A DNA stretch of 64,000 bases from assembly GCF_017654505.1 (NCBI RefSeq), contig NC_054537.1, forward strand, positions 72,350,618-72,414,617. The letters run 5' to 3'. This DNA is from Polyodon spathula (Eukaryota > Chordata > Actinopteri > Acipenseriformes > Polyodontidae). The position numbers were made by a program, and so were the translations under genes. Numbering within the stretch: position 1 is the stretch's first letter; every line of letters begins with the position of its first letter. Positions 35,823-46,624 of this stretch are shown here, piece by piece. The notes below the pieces were generated by a model. That model was not told the DNA's origin and did not search any database. It worked only from the letters and a program-made list of their open reading frames with translations.

Positions 35823-38474
35823 GGATACTAGCAGAACTGATGTTGGCTGAGGCTTTTCCAAACAACTCTGTTTCATGCTGAGCGACCTCAGCCATAAGGA
35901 CTCTCAGCTACTTCTCCGAAAACTTTTCTTTTGCATGCGTCAAGAGGACTTTACTGCCCTTCTTCTGACATTTTTTTTGGTTTGTATTTTCATGCTCCAC
36001 AAATGTCATACAGCCATTTACATCCTAACTCTGCAACTAGTGCAGCCACAAAATAGACCGATGCACAACAATGAGACCCTCATTATCATAATTGTGGATC
36101 ATTATTTGTGTGTGTTGAGTTATTTGCATTGCTCTTAAGCTTACATGGGGTGCAATTATTTGGACAGCGTCTACACTTACATCAACTCCATTGCGTGGTA
36201 GCATTGCATTTCTTAATAAAGGACGAAAGGGGTAATAACCAGACTTTAAAATCATTTTTGTTAACTCTTATAATCCCCCGTTGGTAACTGAATCGTCTGC
36301 GAAGGTGAGATAGTGGAGGTAGTCATATACAGGTATTGTGGAATAAATAATAATTGCTTCCCCTGAGTCAAAATGGAAATAAAATCTAAAAACAAATAGC
36401 TTTATATCAACAGTGACTTGTGAGAACACTATTAGTTGTTAAGCTTGTGTTGGGTCAATGTTTTAAAGTCTTGGTTATATACCTTTTTAATACGATGTTC
36501 TTCAAGTTGGCAGAGACGTGTGAATGCTAAGTGCAGTAGTTCTCCAAAACAACCAGCAGAAGGAGCATTTTGCATGGTTAGGATAACAGGGCCTTCTGGC
36601 AGGATGTGCTATAAAAGGCTGCGGTGTACTTGTAGTTTATTGATTTAAAAAAAAAATAATTTACCAAGGCATAAAATGGTTAATGTTCAGAGATTATCCC
36701 ATGGTTCCAAATCACAAGACATGGCCTGACTAGTAGAAACACCTGCAATAAACCTGGCACCATGTACAGACCTGTTTTATGTAACAAATAACCAGTGGAG
36801 CTTCTAACAAGCATATGCATTAAAGGACGTGCAATAGTTGTATGTTAGAAATTAATGATTAGGCCGAGTTTGGTTATGAGGGAAAGTTGTGAGAAAAACA
36901 TATAATACTGAGCAGCTCTGTCTTACACAAACTTTGCACCATATGTTTTAACTCTAGCAGCTCCAAATCTTTCACAGGTGTCCTTGGGAGTTTCACATTT
37001 AGTTCTAAAAGATATTGCTACATTTTTTGTTGTCTAAAGCAACCTGTTAATTTCCGTTTTTCAGGTACTACTAGGGCTGGGAAAGATCAAAGTATATTTG
37101 CATACGGCTCACCTCCCACTCTTCCTTACCACATGTTTTTTCATTCTTTCAGTTTTTACATAATATACACTGACAATGATATTAGCTAAGACAGGTGCAA
37201 AGTGCTTTGTGGCTGTAAAACACAGATATTTCTGCCAAAAATCGTAAAGTGAAACTTTAGCAGCCATTAAAAATGCAGCATATGTAAATAATGCTTTTCA
37301 TCTTGAGTTCTGCACTGGCCATCAAATTAGCACTCTGCCATCATTAATCCATTTAAATGATATTGAAATGCATTCAAATGAAGAAAAGAGCATGAAATTG
37401 GGTGGGGATCTGGAATACTAAGCGGGCGCAAACATTCTAATGAGATGTAAGGATTTTGCCTTGCACTTGGGCAATTGCTGACCCTCCAAAAACTTTGCAC
37501 CTCTTCTGCAGGTGCAATTGTTTGCACTACTCCTATCCTTACATCAGCCCCTGTATTCTTTAACTGATACCGTATTCATTGACCAATGCTGATGGGCTGA
37601 GTTTTTTAAAAAGGGTGAACTTTTTCATTTAATTTTTGCATTTCACACAATATTCTGACTGTGACACAATTTTATTGTACGTTCCCAGGTGATGGGAAAA
37701 CCCCACCATAGCAACAATTAAAAGCATTTGCCAGATGCCATGAGCAAGGCAGGGTCCTTATACTCATGGCATATTGTATTGAGATGCAGAAACATACACT
37801 GTAGAGGCTTGCAAGTACAATATCTCTAATGCTGTTATCCAATTTCAGTTGTTACAGCTTTCATTTTATATTGTTAATTGTTCAATGTAAAAGTTAGCTA
37901 AACATGACTCTTTACTGAAATATGCAAGTACACTGCACTACAGTATGCAAGATGCTGAAACTGTCAGCACCCCCAACATCCCTTCCACTCCCACTCACCT
38001 CACCACCCTTTAAAGCATTCATAAAACAGTTTTGATGTGGAACTGACAAAGTGCAATTACACTACAATAATAAATGTTGACAGTGTATTACAAGGTTTTT
38101 CGACAAGGCTATGTAATACAATCCTGCCATTCAATAAAGAAGTTGCTTTACATGACAGCAATCAATCTTATCAATGGTCATTTTTTCTGTCACCTCCGCA
38201 ACAGGTAGTAGGACTCCACTACTCTACTCGACTCTACTTCTACTGAAGGTTGTTTGGTTCATTGCTTGTGCTGTATACTTCAATTTGCATATTTCAAAGC
38301 TATAGCTTAAAAAATCACCACCACAGGACATACGATTTCTATTTGAATTTCAATGTTTGTCTTTTTTATTTTTTTTGGTGGTATTTCCTGTGATTGCAAT
38401 AATGCCTCTTGAAAACTTTTCCAATACAACTGCGGCTCCTACCCTTTTATCCTGAAATGCACGTTAACAAACAC

Positions 38475-38476
<2 letters not shown>
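35823..38476. other. No recognised gene; possible Harbinger-derived debris
   Basis: A segment at about 37425-37550 (gcgcaaacattctaatgaga, cttacatcagcccctg) shares the ttacatca(a/g)c(t/c)cc motif with 36173-36189 and may be non-autonomous Harbinger material; no clear terminal inverted repeats were found. The remainder is featureless. Confidence 0.35.
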
Positions 38477-38540
<64 letters not shown>

Positions 38541-38635
38541 ACACACACACAGTCACCCTGACTTTATCTGTCAAGCCTATTGTGGTGTTTGTTACATGCA
38601 TGACTTGTGTATGTGTGTGTGTGTGTGTGTGTGTG
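38477..38635. repeat. (CA)n and (GT)n microsatellites 60 bp apart
   Basis: (CA)n at 38477-38551, interrupted once by tacac, then about 60 bases of unique sequence, then (GT)n at 38611-38635. The two arrays are mutually complementary and could pair as the stem of a hairpin. Confidence 0.9.
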
Positions 38636-38639
38636 CGTC

Positions 38640-38852
38640 TTGTATAACAATGCCTATTGAAAAGCCAATGCCTATTGAAAAGCCTCCGGCACTGACAGAG
38701 TTAAAGCTGGCTGGTGTGTATGCACTGATCCCTGGCTCTCTTGGCTGCCTGCCAGCGTGTTGCCTTGTCTCCATCCCCTTCTTGTATAGAGTAGAATCCT
38801 TGAGCTATTGCAGAGACAGCCAACTGCTCCATATTTGGCTTCTGTTACACAC

Positions 38853-38908
<56 letters not shown>

Positions 38909-39320
38909 AGCTAGGCTAGCTTTGCTGCAGACATCATTCTATCGTGGAGGGGAGACAGAGCAGTGTCACTGCAACAGGAAAGTGCATTACACCATAAGTA
39001 AGTCTGCTGTTTTGTTTAGATTGATGTATTTACTAGAATCATCTATCCTGCGGCCACGCAGACCATACGTAAGAAAATGGGTCATTATTAGGAAGAACAT
39101 CGTGGATCATGCATGTCAGCTTTTTATTTATTTATTTATTTTTTTTTTTCATATCTTGTTTTAAATGTTTATGTCCGACTTTTGGATTTACAGTACATGA
39201 CGAAGTCGTAGAGCGGTGTTTGTTTTGCATTGCGTGGTGTCTGTCATTTTTTCAGAGGTGCAATAGTTCAGAGGAAGCGCAGTCAAAGAGAGCGGGTGGT
39301 GTGTAGAATAGTAGTCGAGT
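38640..39320 (+). promoter_or_regulatory. Promoter-like, 5'-UTR-like zone
   Basis: This is a GC-richer block with CpGs (gagcggtg, gcgtggtgtc, gccggcggag nearby) around a (GA)n tract at 38855-38906. After the tract the text ctagctaggctagctttgct leads to a good splice donor (ATAA|gtaagtctg at about 38995). It could be a non-coding first exon. It lacks a protein match and a clear TATA box. The 18-bp unit aatgcctattgaaaagcc occurs twice in perfect tandem at 38649-38684. Function is inference. Confidence 0.3.
38855..38906. repeat. (GA)n polypurine tract
   Basis: About 26 AG units. Together with the tract at 40113 and the CT-rich stretch at 40440-40480 it brackets the promoter-like zone. Confidence 0.95.
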
Positions 39321-40107
39321 AGCAATGCACTTAGCCGGCGGAGATAGGACAAGGTTTCTCCTGTTTGTAGTATTAGCGCTGTTCCGTCTACTCTAGTGGT
39401 TTTTACGTCACATTACAGACGATACCAGCAATTGAAAACACGAAACGTTCACATAGTAGTGTATAGTTTTACATGTGTTGATTCGTAGTAGTACACGGTA
39501 TTAAACCAGTTTCAGTTTTGTACAGTGGTTTACAAATGTTACAATCGCACTATCATTATGATGAGTACCAATACCAATGCCTGTCTACCTATGATGTCAG
39601 ATAGCTCAGCGCTCAGGTTATGTGCAGGCTATTTATATATTGCTTGTTACAGTAAGGGCTGGCTGAATGCATTAGGGAATACTTCAAAACAGATTTGAAT
39701 TAAAACAAAACTGATTGTAATTTCCTCATTTTACTGCAAGAAAAATTGTCAGATAAAAAAATTAATAATAAAAAATACAGCCTATACTATTCATTTTGTA
39801 GTTCTTCCTTTTTTAAAAAAATAATTGCTATTGCTGCTTTCTTAAAGGTATAATTTAAATCTCATGTTCTGGTCAATTATGTATGATCAAGCAGCCTTCT
39901 TCTGTTACATAAATACACAGCCTAGCCTACTGTGCGTTTTAAATTACTAATATCTTAATTTTGAACCGGGGCAGTCCTCTTTTATATTTAAAGCTTTAAT
40001 TGATAGATATGTGCATTATTTTGTATGTTTACAAAATGCATGGATTAGGTCTCGTTATTAATCAGATTTCTAAGAACCACCTTAAACACAAAGCTGCCAA
40101 GTGTGTG

Positions 40108-40112
<5 letters not shown>
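39321..40112. other. No recognised gene
   Basis: CpG-bearing for the first ~120 bases (gccggcggag at 39333-39342), then AT-rich. No exon signature. Confidence 0.5.
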
Positions 40113-40179
<67 letters not shown>

Positions 40180-40201
40180 CGAGAGAGCGAGCAAGCGAGC
40201 G
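40113..40201. repeat. (GA)n tract with degenerate GAGC edge
   Basis: A pure GA run to about 40173, then gcgagagcgagagagcgagc variants. Arg-Glu open frames over it are artefacts. Confidence 0.95.
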
Positions 40202-40569
40202 AGTTTACTGTTCGTGAATTGGAGGGAGAGCGAATTGAGACAGAAGACCATACTTATTTCCCAGCCATTGGACTGCAGTTGAACTTGACAATGAGATATT
40301 TTCTTTCATTATCACAAGCAAACTACATTTCCTTTGTCTTACGCTATCAGTGACTCGCTTCTGAATTGAAGAGGGTTTAAACTGATTGTTTTTGAGTGTG
40401 GAGAGTAGGATGATAGCAGGTTCCCTTGAGCTCTCTCTGCCAGTCTCTCTCTCTCTCTGTCTCTTTCTCTCTCTCGCGGCTCTCCCTGCATGTAGATTCC
40501 TATCAGCGGTTTAGACTTTCAGTGCACTTACTAGAGCTATGATCAATCAGGCAATTAGATCAGGCTGCT

Positions 40570-40602
40570 ATGGCAACAGACAGTATTTATTCATCCAGTC
40601 AG
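40570..40602 (+). CDS. Possible 11-codon first coding exon
   Basis: An ATG with strong initiation context (G at -3, G at +4: gctATGG) opens MATDSIYSSSQ and ends exactly at CAG|gtgtgt, an acceptable donor in phase 0. Upstream lies a pyrimidine-rich, CpG-containing leader (40440-40560: ctctcgcggctctccctgca). RUNX-type genes begin similarly in style (MASxSIF), but the sequence is not one of them and I cannot name a gene. No downstream exon was found in the window. A first exon splicing to a distant acceptor is possible; coincidence is at least as likely. Confidence 0.2.
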
Positions 40603-41139
40603 GTGTGTTTATCTTGTGAAAGGTCCACTGCTGATTTCTTGTGTACTCAAGTTACACAGGTTCTGCATAGTAGTCTTTGCTTGCTCCCATATGTCATGCT
40701 GCTTTTACCATGTGATAGTTAACCATTTGGTTGACGGTTGTTTTGCAATTACTAACTGTCTACTAGGTACTTCAACGTATAGTGGAAAGATAATATTGTC
40801 AGGCAAAGCAGTGAAGCTTACTGCTGCTGGTATCCACTTGTAAAATTACTTGAAAAGTAAAATACACATTTTATAATCTTTTCCACAAAATGTATAATAT
40901 TTCGTGGACAGCTGAGGTTTGAGGCTTTTTAGTTACGTTCCATTTCTGGTGTTTCAAATTGTAACCCTTTCTCTGCCACATAGCTTAAATCTCTTGCCAT
41001 ATCCAGCAACCAGACCACACACTTTGAGATAGTGTCTTCACATTCGGTACACAGCTGATGGTCAGCAAAAAAAAAAAAAAAAACTTCTGGAAAAACTACC
41101 TGCATTTTATCTTCATCCCAATAAAGCAAAACAAAGTGT
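40603..41139. other. No recognised gene
   Basis: Unique AT-rich sequence ending in a short poly(A) at 41067-41083 just before the G-rich minisatellite. Confidence 0.5.
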
Positions 41140-41511
41140 AGGGGGTGGGGGTTCTCCCTGGCTACCTGGGGTGAGGGTGGGGGGTTCTCCCCCTACCCCA
41201 CCCCCTGGTCCCCCCCACCCCCAAAGGGGACGACTCCCACAAAGGGGGACGGGGGGGACCAAGGTTCCCACTGGTTGAGGGGGGGGGATGGGGGTTCAGT
41301 CCCATCCCTGGAGTCAGGGGGACCGGGATGGACCCCCTGGCTTCCTGGGGGGAGGGGTGGAGGTTCCCCCTGGGGTGGGGGGAGGGGGACGGGGGTTCCA
41401 ACTCTGGTTCGAGGGTTGAGGGGTGGGTGATGGGGGTTCTCCTGGCTCCCTGGAGTGAGGGGTGGGGATGGGGTTCCCTTCTGGCTTCCTAGGGTGGGGG
41501 ATGGGGGTTTT
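41140..41511. repeat. G-rich degenerate minisatellite, ~35-45-bp units
   Basis: Units recur in the form cctggctncctggggtgagg ggtggggatgggggttc, with gggggttc ending most of them (41149, 41189, 41291, 41366, 41391, 41430, 41470, 41503). The + strand is strongly G-rich and the - strand C-rich, with many runs of three or more G. Pro-rich open frames on the minus strand (up to 121 codons) reflect composition only. It ends abruptly at normal AT-rich sequence (ttttaatttcc). Confidence 0.85.
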
Positions 41512-42790
41512 AATTTCCAACAAATCTGAATGGCTAAATATGATGAACAGTATCAACAAATATCTACATTTTTTAGGTTCATCAAGGGCTGTTTTTGCGG
41601 GGGCTTTTAATAAAACTTGTGAATCTTGTTTTGAAAGTACATAGGAAGAATGTAAGGTAATATTCATGGCCAATTCCAAAAATGTTATGAAGTCAAAACC
41701 ACCTGGTTGATCAAAATATTGCAGTTTAAGACTACTGCCTGTGTAGTTAGGAGAAGAGCTGGGAGTAGCAGGCTGTACTCACAGCTCTTCTCAATTATTC
41801 AATCAATACCCGGCCACATTCTGCACAAGGATTTGGCATGGGCGAGAATTAACCCCATCTCTGCCAAACTTCAATTCAAAATAATACATTTATAATAAAA
41901 TACTATATACATGCAGCAGGGCTATGTCGTGTCACATACCTCCCCCCACGTGCGCAGTACGGATGGCCACCAATGGCCACCTCCCCCTTTGAACCCAAGT
42001 CCTTTCTCCAGAAGTCTCCTTGGTTCCTGTGGGTGGGCTGGAACAGGGGGCCAAACCAGGCTTCAGCGGTGGTAGTCTGGGTTGTGGTCCCCTCGGGGCT
42101 CCTTTACAGAGGGCTGGCTCATCACTGGCAGCGGTGCTGGGCCCGCAATGTATACACATTGTTTTGCTTTGAACATTTCCAGTGTGTCTGTACAGTATGT
42201 AAACAGTTTATATAAATATGCTTAATTTGAAGTTTGTTTAGGCTTTATGACAAAAAAAGAATAACAATATATTGCCAAATTGTCCAGAGAATGGCATCCT
42301 TTTGAAGAAAGTCATTTATTTATTAAAGATGAAACATGTTCTGATTTGCAAGGCTTTTTCTGAAGTCTATGTAATGCAATGCAAAATAGCCTCAGAGCTC
42401 AATTTGTGTTACTGGCCTAAACAAATCCCTATACACCATTATACTGACTACATACAGTAGTGAAGTTTGTCAAAACACATGTGGCAGTGGGTAGGAATGG
42501 GCAGTTCTGGAGTATGATAAATCACACATTTCATAATTTAGCCTCTGACGTACTTCAAGTATCCTATAGGAAATCAAGATGCCTGTACAGTTCTTTTTTA
42601 TGCATTTACCATCCTACCCCATGGCATTGTTAAGTCACACAACTATGCGCCGCTGTTTACAATCATTCACAAGTTATTACCAATTAAACTTCATATCCCT
42701 GAAAATAGTGCAGCTAGGAAACTATGATTTGGAGTGATTTAGTATGATCGACAAACCCTCATAATTTCATAACATTCTTAGGTGGTGACG
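41512..42790. other. No recognised gene; GC-rich block 41930-42155
   Basis: A GC-rich island (ccccccacgtgcgcagtacg through ctggcagcggtgctgggccc) may be retroelement leader or gag DNA on the minus strand, where a 75-codon Pro/Gly-rich frame exists. No motif secures this. The flanks are AT-rich and empty. Confidence 0.4.
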
Positions 42791-44972
42791 CAGAGGTTCC
42801 CAAAATTTCTTTGCTGCATTCCCCTTCCGAGACACAATAAACAGTACAGTCTTAGAAAAAGATGATTTTCCCAACATATAATAACATATTCTTCTGAAGA
42901 CAGAACGCAACATAGCACAGTACCACTATTCAAATACTTAATAAACTTGAATATAAAAGAACACCCAGTGAGAAGGATGAGCCTGCTTGTTAGCGCAGTT
43001 TTTGGTATCTCGGCTTGATTTCGGAGAGTGTAAACCTCACCGATTTATGTACTTGTTCTTGTTGTAAATAAGCGAATAAAACCCAGTTTCACACAGATAT
43101 GTTGAGGCAAAGTGAACAAGTATTTCGACAGCTGTTTGTGACAATTCAGTGAACTCTTTTTGAATTGAGAGACAGAACTGATCAACAGGTATATGTTTGA
43201 AATTATCTCTCAAAACAGAGTTGCCAGCAACATTAATCAAATTCTCTTTTATACTCATGGCAACATTGGCCTTTGCTACAAAGTTCTCTCAAAATGGATT
43301 TCGAACCCAGGCAAAATCCTGCAATTCATTTGCCTCACTTTCGGGAAATTGTGTGCAAAGCTGGGACAAACGCTCCACTATCACATATTTAACTTCCAGG
43401 ACCAACATTCCAGAATTCATAATGACAGAAGACAGTGTCGGAAACATAACTACATTGTCTTGCTTCACACAGCTACTCCAAAGCAAACGTTTTTGGGAAA
43501 AGCACCGTACTTTTTCCTGTGCAATGAAAATGTTACAGTTCTTACCTTGCAAAGAAAGGTTAAGTTCATTGAGCTTGTCAAATATGTCAGCCAAATAGCT
43601 CAGTAAAACTTGAACTCTCTGGTCGAGTAAGTGTTGGGGAGTGAGAGTTCATCACAAACAGACAACACTGTCTGAGTTCGCAGACTCCTGCCAAAACTTT
43701 ACCCTGTGACAGTCATCGAACTTCCGTATGAAACAGAAGTTGCTTGTGCAAACATCCCACCTCTTCACATGGCACTGAGAAAAGTCCTGAGTTCAGTGGT
43801 TGAGCTTTTATGAAGTTAACTATTTTTAATGCAGCAGTTAATGCATCTGACAGCTCTTTTGGCATCACTTTTGCAATAAGCGCTTCCCAGTGATTTAACA
43901 ATTACATCATACACACACACTGTGGTGCAACAGCCTTTATACGAGCTGCAAGTCCACTTTTGTGTCCACTCAGGGCTTTTGCCCATCAGTACAAATCCCG
44001 ACAACAATTCCACTTAGTGTTTTTATCTGTCGTGTTACCATCTAAAATTTTGAACGGCTCCTCAGAAGTAGGTCTCCTTGAGGCAGCGTCATCTTTATTT
44101 TCAGATGAGATGATGTATCAAACATAAACCATTATCTGGGTTGCATTGGTGCTGACAGTACAGGCTTTGCCTCACTGCTTCAGTGTCTTGTGCCATATCA
44201 GCAATTCTGCGGCTAACCATCAGATAGTAAAATGAGACATAACTGATCATCAACTTTACTCCCACATACTATCAATGCCATTTCAATCGCTTCTGGAAGC
44301 ACAAGATCTTCACCAATCGTATGAGGTTTTCCACTTCTTGCTATTTGGAAGGAGACACCATACGATGCTTCAAGTGCTTTGGCAGGTATAGCGCTACTTT
44401 CTTTGATTAACCTCCTCTGTCCTTTGAGTTGAAAGAGCTTTCGTTCAAAAAAGATCTTGTGGCTTATATCTGAGGGCAGGATGTTTGGTCTCCAGATGGC
44501 GTTACTTTTAGTTTGGTGGTTTCATGCTATCATTGGCAAGAACATCCGCACAAACAACACAATGTGGTCGCTGATGCTTGTCAGAACCAGTGAATGTAAA
44601 TCCCAAGTCCAAGTATGGTTGGTATTTCCTGTTCTTTTTTTTTGCTTGACTTTACCTGTTCCTTCATCAATATCCTCAATTTTACGCTTAAAAAATGCTC
44701 CATTATTTCCTATTGTTTGCTGTCTAACGTTAACACAACCGATCGCTAGCGAGAACAATAATGTGAGTCGTGTTCTCATCTCTATGCTCGCTCGTCGGGT
44801 TGGGTGTTAAGGGGCGGCGTTGGAATATTGTTCAGTAAAGCTCTGGCACGAATCACCTTGTTTTACAATCGCCAAGAAGTCAGAAACAAATATTTATCAG
44901 TCAGGTCTTGCGCCCCCTGATAACCTTGTCACACACCCCTAGGGGGCGCACCACCCAGTTGGAAAAAATCTG
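42791..44972 (-). mobile_element. hAT DNA transposon (ZBED-type), decayed
   Basis: The ends look like hAT termini: cagaggttcccaaaattt at 42791 and, reverse-complemented at the other side, cagattttttccaactgggt ggtgcgccccctaggggtgt. The first and last bases CAGA...TCTG and the 'gcgccccctaggggg' subterminal block are usual for this group. The transposase remnant inside runs on the minus strand. The 8-bp flanks (tggtgacg left, cctcagaa right) do not match, so the target duplication has decayed or the ends are slightly misplaced. Confidence 0.7.
43040..44725 (-). pseudogene. hAT transposase pseudogene, BED-finger type
   Basis: Fragments in order on the minus strand: a BED-type zinc finger with GFTFTGSDKHQRPHCVVCAD (about 44640-44540) and RHLETKHPALRYK; an N-terminal domain with IPAKALEASYGVSFQIARSG, KPHTIGEDLVLPEA (about 44400-44290); a middle part with ALKIVNFIKAQPLNSGLFSV and CLHKQLLFHTEVR (about 43830-43713); ADIFDKLNELNLSLQGKN (about 43590-43540); and the C-terminal dimerisation region TAVEILVHFASTYLCETGFY (about 43130-43070). 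Frameshifts and stops separate them, and the RNase H-like catalytic centre is not readable. It resembles the transposases that gave rise to the domesticated ZBED5/FAM200 genes, but the broken frame argues against domestication here. Confidence 0.75.
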
Positions 44973-46389
44973 CCTCAGAACTATATGAAAATTGCATGCA
45001 ACTTAGCTGCAGCTAGGAGCAGGTAAACGGTTGTTCTGAGAAATACCTTGCTAGTTGTATACGGTTTAAAGTTGTTACATTCCTTTCAGAAAACATGACC
45101 ATGCCCTTACTAAATTGGAGCTGTAGTAGCTGTAGGTAAATTCACAATAACCACCTGAAACTGATGACTGGGTACCAGTTTCCTTGTGTTATGTTGCCTG
45201 TTTGAAAGCTGTGCCCTAGTCTCACTTAAATGACCAGTTTTGAAACCTGATGTCATGCTGTTGTAGCTAGCATGGTTAAAGGGACATTCGGGAGGCATAC
45301 TGTAATAGCATATCATCACATTGTTATACCAGATTTGATCTGGTTTACACCCTGTCATTTATAGTGCAATGTGTACCATGGACAAACACAATTGCATGTT
45401 TTTCTTTTATTGTTCTGTGGGGGTGCACAACTGTGATATTGTGAAAAAGTGCCTACATACTGTATGTGTCACACTAACAATTATCTTATGAAGCAATCAT
45501 GATGAAACGTGATGTGGACACTGGCCAGAGTCTGTTGGGCTGATATATCTTTTCCTGGACGCACCCAAGTGAAGAATGTTTTCAGTATTATTCTCCAGCT
45601 GTTTTCCTAGCCATGATGTGTAAATAAAAATATATTGCAGCAGAAAGTGACATACCATCATCAGAGACCATTCTTACCAGCATGCAGGAAAGCCAATAAA
45701 ACAGGAATAAAAGAGTCAGCAAATAAAACTCCTTTTGCCTATTTACTGTGCAGCAACTGCAGTTACTGCATTACATGTTATTTCTGAGGTTGCAGTTTCT
45801 ATTCTAACAGGACAGGGTAATACATGACATAGTAACTAAATATAATGTAAAGCAGATAAAACAGAAATACACACATTATAACCTTGTACTGTTGTGTAAA
45901 AAAAAAAATCCACAGATGTAAAAGTGTTGATACTTGGCCTGTGTGAACAACTGTATTCTTTCCTTTTAAGAACATTATGAAGCATGCAGTGCTGTAAGAA
46001 TGTGTGGTGTGCCTTTTTGTGGCAGCTGCTGCTGGGCAGAGCATAATTATAAAGGGGAAGTGGCCTGAACAAGCATGCAGAGACATGTCTCTTACTAGAT
46101 ATTTTCATACTGTATACTGTAATAGGCTGTTAAACTGAGACAGAAGCAGGAAGAGAGTAATTTACTACAGCTCACCACACATACGCATGTTCTCACACAG
46201 GCTTATGCATCATGAAAATCCATATTGAATGTTTTATAGTAAACAGAAAACTAAATCAATACAAACCGTTAGACCACTAAAGTTTAATGGAGCGCTTGCT
46301 CTTAAAATAAAATCCACTCTGGAAACAAGTAGGTTTTGATGCATTTTCTCTGTGTTTATTTATTTATTTATTTTTAAAATTTTAGTAAA

Positions 46390-46530
46390 AGTTTAAATAT
46401 GAAACCATACTGTAGAGCCCTTTGTAATACTACCGAAAGACTTCATGGGATTTCATTTTAGTGATGGAGAGTTTAAATATGAAACCAGGACTGTAGAGCC
46501 CATTGTATATTACCGAAAGACTTCATGGTA
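46390..46530. repeat. Tandem duplication, 80-bp unit
   Basis: agtttaaatatgaaaccata ctgtagagccctttgtaata ctaccgaaagacttcatggg (from 46390) is repeated from 46470 with a few changes (accaggactgtagagcccat tgtatattaccgaaagactt catggt). The second copy ends where (TA)n begins. Confidence 0.8.
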
Positions 46531-46624
46531 TATATATATGATATATATATATATATATATATATTATCTTGACATATATATCATATTGTAGATTTGACAT
46601 CTATATATATATTATATATATAAT
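46511..46624. repeat. TA-rich palindromic microsatellite
   Basis: Alternating TA broken by atgatat, attatcttgacat and tgtagatttgacatc. It is partly self-complementary and probably unstable. Confidence 0.85.

Noticed and set aside
38477..38635. CA and GT arrays as arms of a transposon
   Set aside because: Complementarity comes from the simple repeat alone; no ends, target duplication or core were found.
44935..44960. CTCF-like cccctagggggcgcac
   Set aside because: It is the subterminal block of the hAT transposon, conserved in that family for other reasons.
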